A stretch of DNA of 64,000 nt. Source: Neoarius graeffei (taxonomy: Eukaryota; Chordata; Actinopteri; Siluriformes; Ariidae). This document shows positions 1 through 11,347 of this stretch, piece after piece. The position numbers and the translations under genes are program-made. Below the pieces are notes generated by a model. It was not told the DNA's origin and did not search any database. It worked only from the letters and a program-made list of their open reading frames with translations. Within the stretch, counting starts at the first letter, position 1; each line of letters starts with the position of its first letter. The stretch covers positions 4,805,001 to 4,869,000 of the forward strand of contig NC_083570.1 of assembly GCF_027579695.1 (NCBI RefSeq). Reading direction: 5' to 3'.

Positions 1-1392
1 GCTTCGCGTGGGTTCACCACTGCAGACGGTAAGCCCATTTCTCATTCTTCGCTTGTTACTGATCTTATTACAGCGTGTCTTCTCCCGCGCTCTTTAGCCA
101 TTGTTAAGACTCGTGCTCATTGTATTGGGGACTCTTTTGAGATCAGGGGAAACTCTCTCGCCGATCGCATTGCCAAAGCCGCGGCTGCCTCCGGTGTTTT
201 TCCGCCTTCGCTTACTCTCTCCCTGGTCTCATCCAGCCGTATGATTAGTGCCGTTCTTCCGGACATTGACTTGATCTCCCTCCAGGCCTCCGCTTCGGCC
301 TCAGACAACCATTTCTGGGACTCATGCGGCGCGCAGCCGTCTGACGGCGTTCGGATCGATGCTCAGGGCCGTCTTTGTTTACCTCGTCACTGTACTCCCT
401 TTCTCGTCCGCGAGTTTCATGGTCCCACTCACCGCGGCCGAAGAGGGGTAGTGGAGGATTTATCCAAAATATTTTGTATTGACAAAATACACACTGATGT
501 ACATCACATTCTAGACAGATGTTTAACGTGCGCCCAGAATAATCCATCTAAACCAGGCGCGGTACATCAGCACCTTCCCATACCTGACACGCCGTTCCAG
601 GAATGGCAGATTGACTTTACTCACATGCCAAAACAGGGCCCCTTTAAGTATCTCTTGGTCATGGTCGACAAATTTTCACGATGGGTGGAGGCTTTCCCTT
701 GCGGGAAAGAAGACGCTCGCACGGCGGTAAACAAATTGACGCAAGAAATCATTCCGCGTTATGGTCTCCCGGTAGGGATAGACTCTGACAAAGGTACGCC
801 GTTCACCTCTAAGGTGACACAAGAACTGTGTAAAGACTTAAAGATCCATTGGCGTTTCCACATCCCGTACCATCCACAATCCTCCGGCATTGTGGAGCGC
901 GCAAACAGAACAATCAAGGGTAAGCTGCGTAAAGCCATGCAAGAAGCTGGTACTAAAAATTGGGTACAAGTTTTGCCTTTAGTTCTCGCTGACATGCGAA
1001 TGACCGCTCAAGTGGCCCTCGACAACCTGTCTCCGTACGAGCTCGTGATGGGCCGGCCTTTTCCTACACCCTGGCGCAGAGGTATGCAGGCTATAGGAAC
1101 GAGTGATCTTGATGTACATCTCAGTGAGTACGCCGTGGGTCTCATGCGGGTGTTGGATGAGTACTGGACGAGACTAAATTCCAAAAAGCCTCCCATTCCT
1201 GAGGCACCCACTCACCCCTTTGAGGTAGGGGATAAAGTGTTGGTAAAGAAATTCGCTAAATTAGGCACTCCTCTAGAGGAACCACCCTACAGTGAACCCA
1301 CGGATGTGCTCGCTGTAACTCGAACGGCTGTACTAACTGACCTTTTTCCACAGTGGATTCATGCCAGTCGAATAAAGAAGGCTCCAATGTAA
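1..1392 (+). pseudogene. ERV pol remnant: RNase H end and integrase
   Basis: This is the pol 3' region of the fossil retrovirus. Positions 1-240 encode the last part of an RNase H, including an RGNSLAD motif of the kind seen in gammaretroviral RNase H. Positions 241-1392 encode an integrase. It has an HHCC zinc-binding domain (H-T-H and C-L-T-C), a catalytic core with WQIDFTH, DSDKGTPF and a glutamate in GIVERANR (the D,D-35-E triad), and a C-terminal domain with VGDKVLVKKF. In a live virus this enzyme would insert viral DNA into the host chromosome. The integrase stretch is one long reading frame; the copy as a whole is a fossil. Confidence 0.85.
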
Positions 1393-1635
1393 TAGAAATC
1401 TATATTGTTGATGCTTAACAGGTTTTTGTGTTTCAGAAAGTTGCTGTGACAATAGCTGATGGCCTTTTCAGGGATCCCCTTTCCAGCATCCGGAGTGATC
1501 CGGTTTCGGCTGATCTACAAAGAGGGGATGGTCGGTGCGTCCCGCAGACTTCTGAACTGAGGAATCTGGAAGACACGTGAGCCTGGGCTACCTTCAATCA
1601 TCTACATCCCGTGGACACAGAAAGAACAAAAGTCA

Positions 1636-1854
1636 GTGACCAGTATGACTTTCCTTCTGGTATTGGTCTTAGCGCTTGGAGCAGGGAATCCCGCTCAAGC
1701 CAGCCACGAGGACAACGTTTTTTGGCAATTTGCCAACTGGACTGCTAAACAACATACTAATGAATCATGTTATGTCTGTCATTTAATGCCCGTAAGCTCA
1801 GTGTCCACGTCTCTCACCCCTATGTCTGCCAATACATTAGAGTCTAAACTGTAG
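1636..1854 (+). pseudogene. ERV env N-terminal remnant
   Basis: A short frame begins with a hydrophobic signal peptide (TFLLVLVLALGAG, about residues 4-16). Glycosylation-type Asn sites follow (NWT, NES), then a Cys-x-x-Cys, as at the start of fish class I retroviral env proteins. It lies between integrase and LTR, where env belongs. Only the N-terminal part is present, so the gene is broken. Confidence 0.6.
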
Positions 1855-1888
1855 TTATACTCTGTAAACAAAGTATAAAAGAGGGGAT

Positions 1889-2293
1889 TGTAAGATTGTA
1901 TGTGTGTTCTCGTGCATAGCTGTACTGAACTTATGACCTGTTCACATCCTGGTAAACGTGCATAGCCGCGAGAACATACTTTTTTGCTTTTCTCTGTACC
2001 TTCTAGTTTCACTGAAACCACATTCCTGGACCCTCCTGTTCTAGGGGGTGTACATTCTGCTCTTTCATGTATAATAAAACAACTCCTTATTTGGTGAGTT
2101 CACCTTGTGCCCTCGGGCCTCTACTTATCTTGTCACGCAAGCTTCTGATGTATATAAACCCTGCTCTTTCTATGTATCACTGAGCAGTGCATGAATAAAC
2201 CAGACTGATTTAATTCGTGTGGTTCGTTCTCTCCCTGCTCCAGAGCGCTCTTACGTCAACGCATCTGAACTGAGACAGACACAGGTTCTAACA
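1889..2293 (+). repeat. ERV 3' LTR
   Basis: About 405 bases run from TGTAAG to CTAACA, with the canonical TG...CA ends. A purine tract (AAAAGAGGGGA) lies directly upstream. Inside are a TATA-like TATATAAAC near 2151 and an AATAAA near 2193, in the right order for U3-R-U5. The 5' partner LTR lies outside the window. Confidence 0.8.
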
Positions 2294-5200
2294 GACATCA
2301 TAGGAAAAAACTTTAATTTTACATCCGCACTTATTGTAGGCTACTGATTATGCCCTTGATTGTATACATTGTATGTCTTCTGACAGTGTGTATTGCAAGT
2401 GTGCCTGTTCTTTTGTAGAGGCATGTAGGTACAAGTAGGTGGCTGACTTAGCCGCTTTTAGAACATTTTTAGAAGGGGCATACTTGTGAGCAGGTTTGGT
2501 GTAGTTTATCTTGCAGGACAAAAAAAGAGCACAGAGTACTATTGCTCAAACTTGACCTGTTCTCTGTAGTTATCTTCCTTACCATGCTGAAGTTTCTTTC
2601 TGAGGAGGCATTGCTATGGGGAATACACAATAATGCTTTCATAAGCCTAGCTATCTCACTAAAGCACTGTTGTTTCCCTAATAGGCCCCAGAATCTGTCC
2701 ACTTTCTGCTCCTGTGGCAATTCCTTCTTGTCAGCAACTTGGTAGTCTATTAGCTCCTCCCTCAGTTTATCTGGATCAAGCCTTAGTTGAGGAAGCATCT
2801 CACCTAGCCTGGTCACTGACAGCAAAAACATAATATGCACATTATTTCCTTAGATCACTTTAAAAATGTCAAAGGTGCTGGACTCTGCATTCTTATAACA
2901 TGATGATTGGATAGGTAAATGCAAAAATTACAAAGCATAATTCACCTGTCACTGGTAAGAGATCCAGGCGAGAGGCTGGGTCAAGCACGGTTAGTGCCTT
3001 CAGCAGCTCGGAATCAAGAGGGAAAACCTTCAGCATCTTCCTAATGGTTTCAATGTAGAAGGCCCTGGCTGTCCTAAAAAACACAATTATGACAGAATTA
3101 CACTCAATTAGAACAATATCAACTAGGAATAATCAAAGTGTAATTACATTACATTAATTACAAATCAAGCCCTCACTTACTTATAGATTCTCGCTGTGGA
3201 GAGGTCTTCATTCACAATTAATGCTGTAGCCTCAGATCCGATGAAGAGCTCAGTATTTGGCAGCTGGTGTTCTTCATTGAGTGACACCTCAGTCAAAGGG
3301 TCCACAATCAGTCTGGCCGGCAGGATGTACCCCATGTACCTCTTCACCAGCCGTTTCATTTCAGCATGCAATTTGTGAATCATCACTCCCTCTGCCTAGA
3401 TACATGGAGTCCAAGATCAAATCAAAATAAATTGACAAATTCTTACTTTTATGTACAATGATTGCAACATTCAGCCCATTTACCTGGAAAGAAGTGTTGA
3501 ATAACACCAATGGCTTGAGAGCAGTGCTCAGAAAGAGAAAGTAGAATTTCACTTCAGGATCATTCAAGTAATTGGCCAGCTGTCTCACTTTGGCACTCCG
3601 CTCATCTTCACAGCTGTTAAAGTATGCTTGCAGGGCAGCCCACTGACTCAGCACCCTTTGGATGCATGTGTATAGACTGAGCCACCGTGTACTGCAGTAT
3701 CGAAGCAGCTGTAAGTGCTCAGTGTCCGTGAAATTCACAAACTTTATAAATTTCACTTCTCTTTGCACTGTGCCAGGAAACAAACAAACATAGCCAATAG
3801 TAAATGTTAAAATTTGATGTGAAGATGGTGAAGTGGATCATCAGCAAACCATGTAAAATTACACTCTCACCTTTTGTCAAAGTGAGAGTATATTCCAACC
3901 AGCAAATCTTCGACTGGGGCCTTCATTGCCTTGATGCCACAGCCTGTGGCAAGTTGGGCAAGGTGGCAAATGCATCCCACATCTTGGACATTAGGCTGTC
4001 TGGCTTTTAACTTGGTAATGACTGAATGGTGCCTTCCTTTCATCACACTGCAATTATCTGAGTTAAAGGCCACCAGGTTATCCCACGAAATTCCTCTTGT
4101 ACTAGAATCACACAAATGCATTATTGATTAAAAACAAATTGAACCTTCACAGCACTGAATTTCACAGTACTCACTGATGCTCTTTCTAACCACCTCTCCA
4201 GACTAAGAAAATAGTACTTGCATTATATATATGTACTGTAGCGCCAGCAAATTCCATTATATATATAGAGCGCCAGCAAATTTGACTGAGAAATCAACTT
4301 ACCTCAAAGAGCTTTCCAGTTTTGCAAAAATGCTGTCAGCTGTACCAATGTTACAAACAGGCAGATCAATGAATTTTGTTACGACCTCAAGGGTGTTGTT
4401 ATCATAAACCTGTGCCAATATTACGAGGTCTTTGTTTTTATCCATTGTGTTTGACTCGTCAATCAATAAACCAAATGGCTGTGTCTGGCAGGTAAGGATT
4501 ACATCCTTGTCCAATTCTGGAGCAATAGCACCTAAAAATATGCAGAATGTATTATTATTATCAGCAGATCAGTAGTAGTAGTGGTAGTAGTAGTAGATGA
4601 TGGCAGTAGTATTACACTCTTCATATTATCCTGATGAAATTATGTGGTAGATTAATGGTCAGGAAGTGCAGGGCATAAGAGATACACAACATTGAAATAC
4701 TAATTTACATTTTTAAACAAATAAGGCCATTTACAAGTGTAGCACTATCTGGTGCCAACTACATGCAAAGCCAAAAAGCCTGAAGAAATGAAATTAAGCG
4801 GAGGAGGCACGAGGTGACACAGCCTGGCTAAAAAGTTTGACGTCGTGACTCATGAATGCGGATTGGTTGAGCCTTTTCACCGGATGACTTACCTTTGATT
4901 ATTTGTGTAGTTTTTGTTCTCCCAGCAGAATATTTCCTCGCAATGGCTGAGTCTGGAAACATTGATGCTACGCACGCTGAGTATTCATCACAAAAAGTGA
5001 AGGGGATGTTTTTCTGTGCTACAAGCATAGCCATTTTCACCTCAGCATTAAGTACTTTCTCAGCTTCAGTCTGCCTGTGTGCGACGAATGTTGTCATTCT
5101 CTCAGAGCCCCTGATAGAGTCCACCGCATGGATATGTTTTTGTCCTTTGCAGTGTTGAGACTCGTTGCCCTTTCCCCCATGTCTAACACTGAAATCCACT

Positions 5201-5675
5201 CTGCAGGCTGTACAAAAAGCCAAATTATCACTGCACTTACTTTTCATCACCGTCGGAAATTGCGCTGTCCATTCTGTATTAAATTTACACGCGTACTTCT
5301 TCTTGGCCGCGGGACCCCTGCCTTCAGCCATTTTGTTTTTCCCGGTCCTGCAAGCTCGATGATCTGCGCAGAGATCAACTACGCAAGCTCAGGAAGATGT
5401 GTATGTGTGTTGCCAGATAGTTGAAATTGCAGGGTGTTTATCAGGGAAGACTGGATTACTTTTCGTGCTAATCTCTGGCAACCGGAGACATAGGCGAAAC
5501 GCGCTATTCACGTTTATAATATATTTTATTTGAAGTTCAAAATAACAGGAGAATCATGGGAGACCTTCAAAATTACGGGAGAATTACGGGAGAAATGCCA
5601 ATCCGGGAGGGGGCCGGGAGATTGTTCTGAAATACGGGAGACTCCGGGGAAATACGGGAGTGTTGGCAGGTATGG
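2294..5675 (-). mobile_element. hAT-type DNA transposon with a spliced transposase gene
   Basis: The element is recognised by its hAT-type protein (see 2469-5331) and by a terminus at the right end, about 5520-5675. That terminus repeats GGGAG and ends, read on the minus strand, with ACCTGCCAACACTCCCG, a terminal-repeat style seen in fish hAT elements. No matching terminus was found on the left between 2294 and 2468. The left end is therefore lost, perhaps through the neighbouring retrovirus insertion. On the right it abuts the coding sequence of an I-type LINE, suggesting insertion into that LINE. Confidence 0.6.
2469..5331 (-). CDS. hAT-family transposase-like protein, 7 exons, frame open throughout
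   Basis: I predict seven exons on the minus strand: 5331-4893, 4531-4303, 4101-3871, about 3760-3484, 3395-3181, 3073-2946 and 2815-2469. Most boundaries have strong GT/AG sites (for example AAAG|GTAAGT after exon 1). The lengths sum to 1866 bases, giving 621 residues plus a stop. The protein begins MAEGRGPAAKKK and has a zinc-finger-like region (FCTACRVDF...H...H, exon 1). Its core resembles hAT transposases (LIDESNTMDK, NLVAFNSDNC), and it ends with a hAT dimerisation region (IPHSNASSERNFS, exon 7). It is either a young transposon gene or a domesticated one. The acceptor of exon 4 is the least certain: a nearby CACAG would break the frame, whereas CAAAG keeps it. Confidence 0.7.
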
Positions 5676-5676
5676 T

Positions 5677-6500
5677 TGCAAGTTGTTGGGAAGGCAAAGG
5701 TTGTGAAAGTGATGAGGGTTGGTAATGAAGGGAGTAGAGTGGTGATATATGGAATTCCTGTTTCGATGCAAATGGGTGAGTTGGTTAAGAATCTGAAAGA
5801 AAAATGTGGAGCTGTTCAGAGTGCAACGCAGTTGACCAGGGGAGTTGAGAAAAAGGAGACTGAGTCGATTCTGATTAAGTTCAGTACCAGAGACATACCC
5901 TCCAAACTTTATTTAGGATATTTGAGATATCAAGTGAGAGAGTTCGTGCATAAGCCTTTGAGATGCTTTAAATGTCAAAAATTCGGCCATACAGCCAAGG
6001 TGTGTAAAGGGGTACAAACATGTGCAAAGTGTGGGGGAGCTCATGACTATGGGAAGTGTGATGTTGGAGCAAGACCTAAATGCTGTAATTGCAGAGGAGC
6101 GCACAGTGCAGCATACTGGGGTTGTGAAGTTATGAGAAGAGAGACTGAAATCCATAATGTGAAGTTGAAAAACAAAGTAACTTATGCAGAAGCTGTTAAA
6201 AGTGTGGACCAGTCTAGGAATAGTGGAAGAACTGTAAGAGGAGACTTAGCTGCAGTCACAGACAGGGAGGCAGGATGTGCATCTGTTAAAGTGAAGGAAT
6301 ATGGTTGGAGGGAGAAAAGAGACCTTGTAATATTTATTGCAGGGGTAATAAATGCCACAGCGGAAATGAAATCGAAGACAGACAGGATCCAAATTATTAC
6401 AAAGGCAGCGGTCCAGCATCTGGGTATAGTGGGATTAAAGTGGGAAGAGGTGAGGGATGGGCTCTGTGTGATGCAGCCAAGCCAGGATAGTGTAGGATGA
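5677..6500 (+). CDS. LINE ORF1 (Gag-like zinc-knuckle protein), 5'-truncated
   Basis: This is an RNA-binding protein of a non-LTR retrotransposon. An N-terminal RRM-like stretch (VVIYGIPVSMQMGELVKNL) is followed by three cysteine knuckles: CFKCQKFGHTAKVC, CAKCGGAHDYGKC and CCNCRGAHSAAYWGC, near residues 97-155. The frame is open upstream of the first ATG (5676), so the true N-terminus was lost at the hAT junction. The stop (TGA, 6498-6500) overlaps the ATG of the next frame at 6497, an arrangement consistent with coupled translation of LINE ORF2. In life it would package element RNA. Confidence 0.65.
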
Positions 6501-6730
6501 TTATTCCGTTTATCATAATTTTACAATGGAATGCAAGGAGTCTGCTGGCAAATGGACAAGAATTTAAAAAGTTTGTGGATGATATGACCGTGAAACCGGA
6601 TATAATATGTATTCAAGAAACATGGCTCCAACCTAGGTTTGATTTTGTTTTGTTTAATTATATAGCTGTTAGGGGGGACTGAGTGGGAGGAAGTGGAGGG
6701 GGATGTGCTACCTTTGTTAGACAGGGGATA
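6497..6730 (+). pseudogene. LINE ORF2 start: endonuclease N-terminus, truncated
   Basis: The frame begins MIIPFIIILQWNARSLL and continues to PDIICIQETWLQP. These match the opening blocks of the apurinic-type endonuclease in LINEs (QWNARSL and IQETWL). An in-frame TGA lies at about 6679-6681, after which recognisable endonuclease sequence (GGGCATFVRQG) continues until the Tc1 junction. Reverse transcriptase is absent here. Confidence 0.6.
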
Positions 6731-7626
6731 CTGGTGAACTCATCAATGCAAAAAGACCTGGACGCCCACAGAAGACAACAGTGGTGGATGATTGCAGAAT
6801 AATCTCCATGGTGAAGAGAAACCCCTTCACAACAGCCAACCAAGTGAACAACACTCTCCAGGAGGTAGGCGTATCAATATCCAAATCTACCATAAAGAGA
6901 AGACTGCATGAAAGTAAATACAGAGGGTTCACTGCACAGTGCAAGCCACTCATAAGCCTCAAGAATAAAAAGGCTAGATTGGACTTTGCTAAAAAACATC
7001 TAAAAAAGCCAGCACAGTTCTGGAAGAACATTCTTTGGACAGATGAAACCAAGATCAACCTCGACCAGAATAATGGAAAGAAAAAAGTATGGCGAAGGCG
7101 TGGTACAGCTCATGATCCAAAGCATACCACATCATCTGTAAAGCACGACGGAGGCAGTGTGATGGCTTGGGCATGCATGGCTGCCAGTGGCACTGGGTCA
7201 CTAGTGTTTATTGATGATGTGACACAGGACAGAAGCAGCCGGATGAATTCTGAGGTATTCAGAGACATACTGTGTGCTCAAATCCAGCCAAATGCAGCCA
7301 AACTGATTGGTCGGCATTTCATAATACAGATGAACAATGACCCAAAACATAAAGCCAAAGCAACCCAGGAGTTTATTAAAGCAAAGAAGTGGAATATTCT
7401 TGAATGGCCAAGTCAGTCACCTGATTTCAACCCAATTGAGCATGCATTTCACTTGTTAAAGACTAAACTTCAGACAGAAAGGCCCACAAACAAACAGCAA
7501 CTGGAAACCGCTGCAGTAAAGGCCTGGCAGAGCATTAAAAAGGAGGAAACACAGCGTCTGGTGATGTCCATGAGTTCAAGACTTCAGGCAGTCATTGCCA
7601 ACAAAGGGTTTTCAACCAAGTATTAG
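6731..7626 (+). pseudogene. Tc1 transposase, N-terminus missing, one catalytic Asp replaced
   Basis: This is a DD34E transposase of the Tc1 family. The first ATG of the open frame is at 6781, but the frame is open from the junction at 6731. The first helix-turn-helix is therefore lost, and the second (ISKSTIKRRLHESKYRG) remains. The first catalytic Asp is in WTDETK and the Glu in NPIEHAF. Where the family has QQDNDPKH, this copy has QMNNDPKH, so the second catalytic Asp is Asn. Spacing to the Glu supports that assignment. The enzyme should be inactive although the frame is otherwise open for 281 residues. Confidence 0.8.
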
Positions 7627-7879
7627 AAATGAACATTTTATTTACAATTATTTAATTTGTCCAATTACTTTTGAGCCCCTGAAATGAAGGGATTGTGTTT
7701 AAAAAATGCTTTAGTTCCTCACATTTTTATGCAATCATTTTGTTCAACCCACTGAATTAAAGCTGAAAGTCTGAACTTCAACTGCATCTGAATTGTTTTG
7801 CTCAAAATTCATTGTGGTAATGTACAGAACCAAAATTAGAAAAATGTTGTTTCTGTCCAAATATTTATGGACCTAACTG
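6731..7879 (+). mobile_element. Tc1/mariner transposon, 5'-truncated
   Basis: The right end is intact. It finishes with a terminal repeat that reads CAGTTAGGTCCATAAATATT on the minus strand, followed by TA at 7880-7881. The left end is missing: coding sequence begins directly at the LINE junction. Inside is the transposase at 6731-7626, followed by a 250-base 3' flank that includes the terminal repeat. Confidence 0.8.
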
Positions 7880-7881
7880 TA

Positions 7882-8364
7882 TGTTCTAATGGAGTTTAAA
7901 TATTGTTCAATGTTTTACAATCAAATCTCAGGGTTTAGAAACGACTTCAGATTTGAAAAAGTGAATGTGGATTTTACATCTTAGAACACAAGCAGAAAAA
8001 TCAAATTCATTCCAAAAGTGATGTTTTATTTTTATATAGTGTGACCTGAACAGGTTTAAAATGTTGTTCTGTTCTGGCTTTATTACTGTTTATTAGTTAT
8101 TTAATGAGACGCTGCTTAATATGAAACAAACACAACTTTATAATGCGAAGGTCATGAGATCATTTTCTTTTTAAAATTTGATGAGTTTCTTGTCTGACAG
8201 TTAATTTTTAACATTTCCATTTTAATTATTTTAAATATTAATCTGTTTTTAATTTAAATATTAAAATGAGTGTTTTTGTGCAGCTGGATTGTGTTCTAGT
8301 GAAACAGACGACTGAGCAACAACGTGGCAACATGCAGGAATTTTACAGAAAACACTACACACTT
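7882..8364. other. Non-coding stretch, probably 3' flank of the finTRIM gene
   Basis: This is AT-rich sequence just downstream of the finTRIM stop codon. A minus-strand AATAAA (plus TTTATT near 8027-8032) could serve as the polyadenylation signal, giving a 3' UTR of about 340 bases. Nothing else is recognised. Confidence 0.35.
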
Positions 8365-9443
8365 TTATTCTGGATCACACAATCTCACTGTAGAACCAGA
8401 AACCCAACGCCAGAACCCAACCCCAGCGTACAGAGGCTGAGTGAATGTGGTGTGGACTCTGTGGAGGAGCTTCATCGTATCAGAGACACTGTAGAAGGAC
8501 AGAGTTCCTGCACTGTGATCCACATACACTCCTATTCTGGAGGGAGATGGAACTCTGAGATCAGTCTTAATGCTGTTGTGACAGAAAGAGAGAGAAGAAG
8601 AAGAACACCACAGACTCCAGGACAGATTGTTGAATCCAAACACACACTCTTTACCCCGTCCTTTCCTGCTGATGTCTTTATATGAGACTGATATGGACAC
8701 ACCAGCAACACCGCTCAACTCCACCTCCCAGTAACAGCGTCCACACACACTCTCCTTACACAACACCTGAGTCCAGGAATCAAATCTCTCTGGATGATCA
8801 GAGTAACGCTGCTCTCTCTCACTGACTCTCACCGCTCTGTTCTTCTCAGACAGAATGAGGTGACGATGTGCCGTGTTGGGATCCAGATTCAGATAACAGA
8901 AATCTAAAATAAAAGAGAAAAACAAACTGAACAATGTGAACATGAATATCCGCGCTGGGGGCGTGGTCACGAAAACAGCAGTTCGGTTGCAGTGAAAACT
9001 TTTCTCTGTAGAACCCTGTCACTCCCCCCTCCCCCCACTCTGGGCTCAAGAACACAACAAAAGGGCAATAATATAACAACCACCAATCAGAATTCAGATA
9101 CAACAACCAATCAGAATTCAGATACATTCTGTTGCCAAGTAAAATTGTAACCTGTCAAAGTTCTCGAGCCCTCGTGCTGTTTTACCGTTAGATCAATCAC
9201 ATATCAGCTTAAACTAGCATTCTAAAACTAGTTAAAGATCCCACAGAAGAGAGCGACTCCCCCTGCCAGCCTCATGGAACGCAGTGTTTAAGGCTCCGGA
9301 TGGGTTTTATTTCCATTTATGAGGGAAAGGAACATACACCCTCCCGACAGTCAGTGCGGTATTCGCTTGGAAAACACATTTGCAAATTGGTAGAATGAGT
9401 TCATCCTCACATGCAAGATTTGCAGTTATTTAAATGGATTTCA

Positions 9444-9482
<39 letters not shown>

Positions 9483-11316
9483 TGAATTACTACAGTTCTG
9501 AACTTCAAATGTTAAAAGTCTGGCCTTTGGAGAGATGATGGAGACTCTTTTGGTGGAACACAATGGAGCAAAATATTGTGACCCTCTAATTTTGACCTGA
9601 AGTTGGCACCACTGGGGGTTGGCATTGGGTTTTTGTCCCCACCAATGTTAATACCAAACCTACGCCCTTGCCTACATGTTATCTCGTTCTAATTGTTGTG
9701 ACTTTTATCTAAATGACAGCTGGCAATACGTTGTTACTTTGCACTTTTTGTTGATCTGGGTACTAATCTTTGAGAAACTGGATTGGCTGAATGTTGCCTG
9801 TGAAGAAAAGAATGTCTTTTTATTACCCTGTGCCAAGTTAATATTCACTTCAGTGCAATTTTTAAGAGCCATAAATTGTATTTTATTTATTGTTTTTGTT
9901 GTGAGTGGTTTTGTTTGATTGTTGTTTTATTTCTTGAGCTTATTTATTTATATTTATTTTTTACATTCCACTGTTGAATTGAATAAGTTGACTTAATTAA
10001 AAAGTTTACTGTTCTATGAAAGGGTGTATTCGCATGATCATTATTATTTTACTAGTGGCATAAAATTGTCTTGAAAAGACATCAACAATAATATTGTTTA
10101 TCGCAATAATTTCTGAGACAATATATCGTCCAACAAAATTTGTTATCGTGACAGACCTAGAAGTGTAAGGGTGTGTGTGTGTGTTAGATGTACATTTCAG
10201 AAACTCTTCTCTGCTCTGTGGTTCTGGTCCTGAAATGATCTGAACTGCTGCAGCTGTGGAGAGAAAAATAGAAACATGAGTTTGTGTAAAAGATGGAAAG
10301 AGTTGAAAGTGATCCAGTCAGTTTATTCATTTTAAATCAGTGTTTTAGTTCAAAGTGTCGGGTGAATAAAGTGTCTGCAGAAAAGAAAGCAGGAGCATCG
10401 CTAAGAAATAACACATCACTGTGTTTCTCCAGCAGGAACAGCTCCTCTTACCATGTGGAGGGATTTTGTTGAATTCCTCCTCACAGAATTCCTCGAGTCT
10501 CTTTTTCAGATCTGAGAGAGAATTCCTCACTCCATCAAATGAGAGATGTTGATGGACAGTGACGCTGGATGTGTGAAAATCTGGTCTGGATAATGGAGGA
10601 GAGCGACGTCCAGAAGCTAAAACCTACAGAAAGCAAATGAAATGTAAAACCCACTTGTGATGTCAGACAGGGACATTTATTGTTCCCTTAATGAGAGGTG
10701 TTTTAGAGAGTGTGTGAGGAACAGCTGGCTCTGTAGATCAGACAGTGAGTGTTACCTGGAGGAAATGGATGTGATCGTGTGTGTGTGAAAGCTGCTCCAG
10801 CTCAGTGACTCTCCTCTGAAGATCAGCAATCTCCTGCTCCAGTTGCTCCAGGAGTCGTTCAGCTCGACTCAGTTCAGCCTTCTCCTGATCTCTGATCAGC
10901 TCCATCACCTCCCAGCGCTTTTTCTCCATGGAGCTGATCAGCTCAGTAAAGATCCTCTCACTGTCCTCCACTGCTGTCTGTGCACTGAGCTGTTCGGACA
11001 CACACACACACACACACACACAATTTAAAGCTCATCTATCATTCCCTCTCTTACTGGGACTGTAAATGACTCGTTGTCCATGTTGTGTGTGTTTCTAGGA
11101 GCAGCTCTGTCTCTGCTCACCTTTATAGTGTTCACAGCCTGTTTCAGCTCCTGCACCTTCTTCTGCTTCTCCTGGATTCTCTGCTGGGATTTCATCTGCT
11201 CCTCCTTTAACTCACTCTGAGGACAAATAAAATACATTCAGCTTTTTATACAGTACGAGCGAACTGGTTCCATATTAATGTCAGTTCAAAGTACATTCAT
11301 GTTTCACTCTGAAGGT

Positions 11317-11347
<31 letters not shown>

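Larger units (their letters stand above)
1..2293 (+). mobile_element. Class I (ERV1, gammaretrovirus-like) endogenous retrovirus, 3' part
   Basis: This is the 3' portion of a retrovirus fossil that enters from outside the window. In order it holds the end of RNase H (about 1-240), an integrase (241-1392), the start of env (1636-1854), a purine-rich tract just before 1889, and a 3' LTR (1889-2293). The integrase type and the env-like signal peptide point to a class I fish ERV. Env is much shorter than in a whole virus, so the copy is broken. The 5' half and 5' LTR are not visible, so its age cannot be judged from LTR divergence. The hAT region to the right starts right after the LTR. Confidence 0.85.
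5676..6730 (+). mobile_element. I-type (I/Nimb-like) LINE, head fragment
   Basis: This holds ORF1 with three zinc knuckles (5677-6500) and the start of ORF2 (from 6497). The left edge is the hAT terminus at about 5675. The right edge, about 6730, runs straight into a Tc1 transposase. Related I-type pieces lie at 19876-20458 and 38610-40020. Confidence 0.65.

Noticed and set aside
9660-9918. Hydrophobic frame near 9676 as a membrane-protein gene
   Set aside because: It lies in a finTRIM intron, on the opposite strand, in AT-rich sequence without homology. AT-rich DNA often gives hydrophobic frames.
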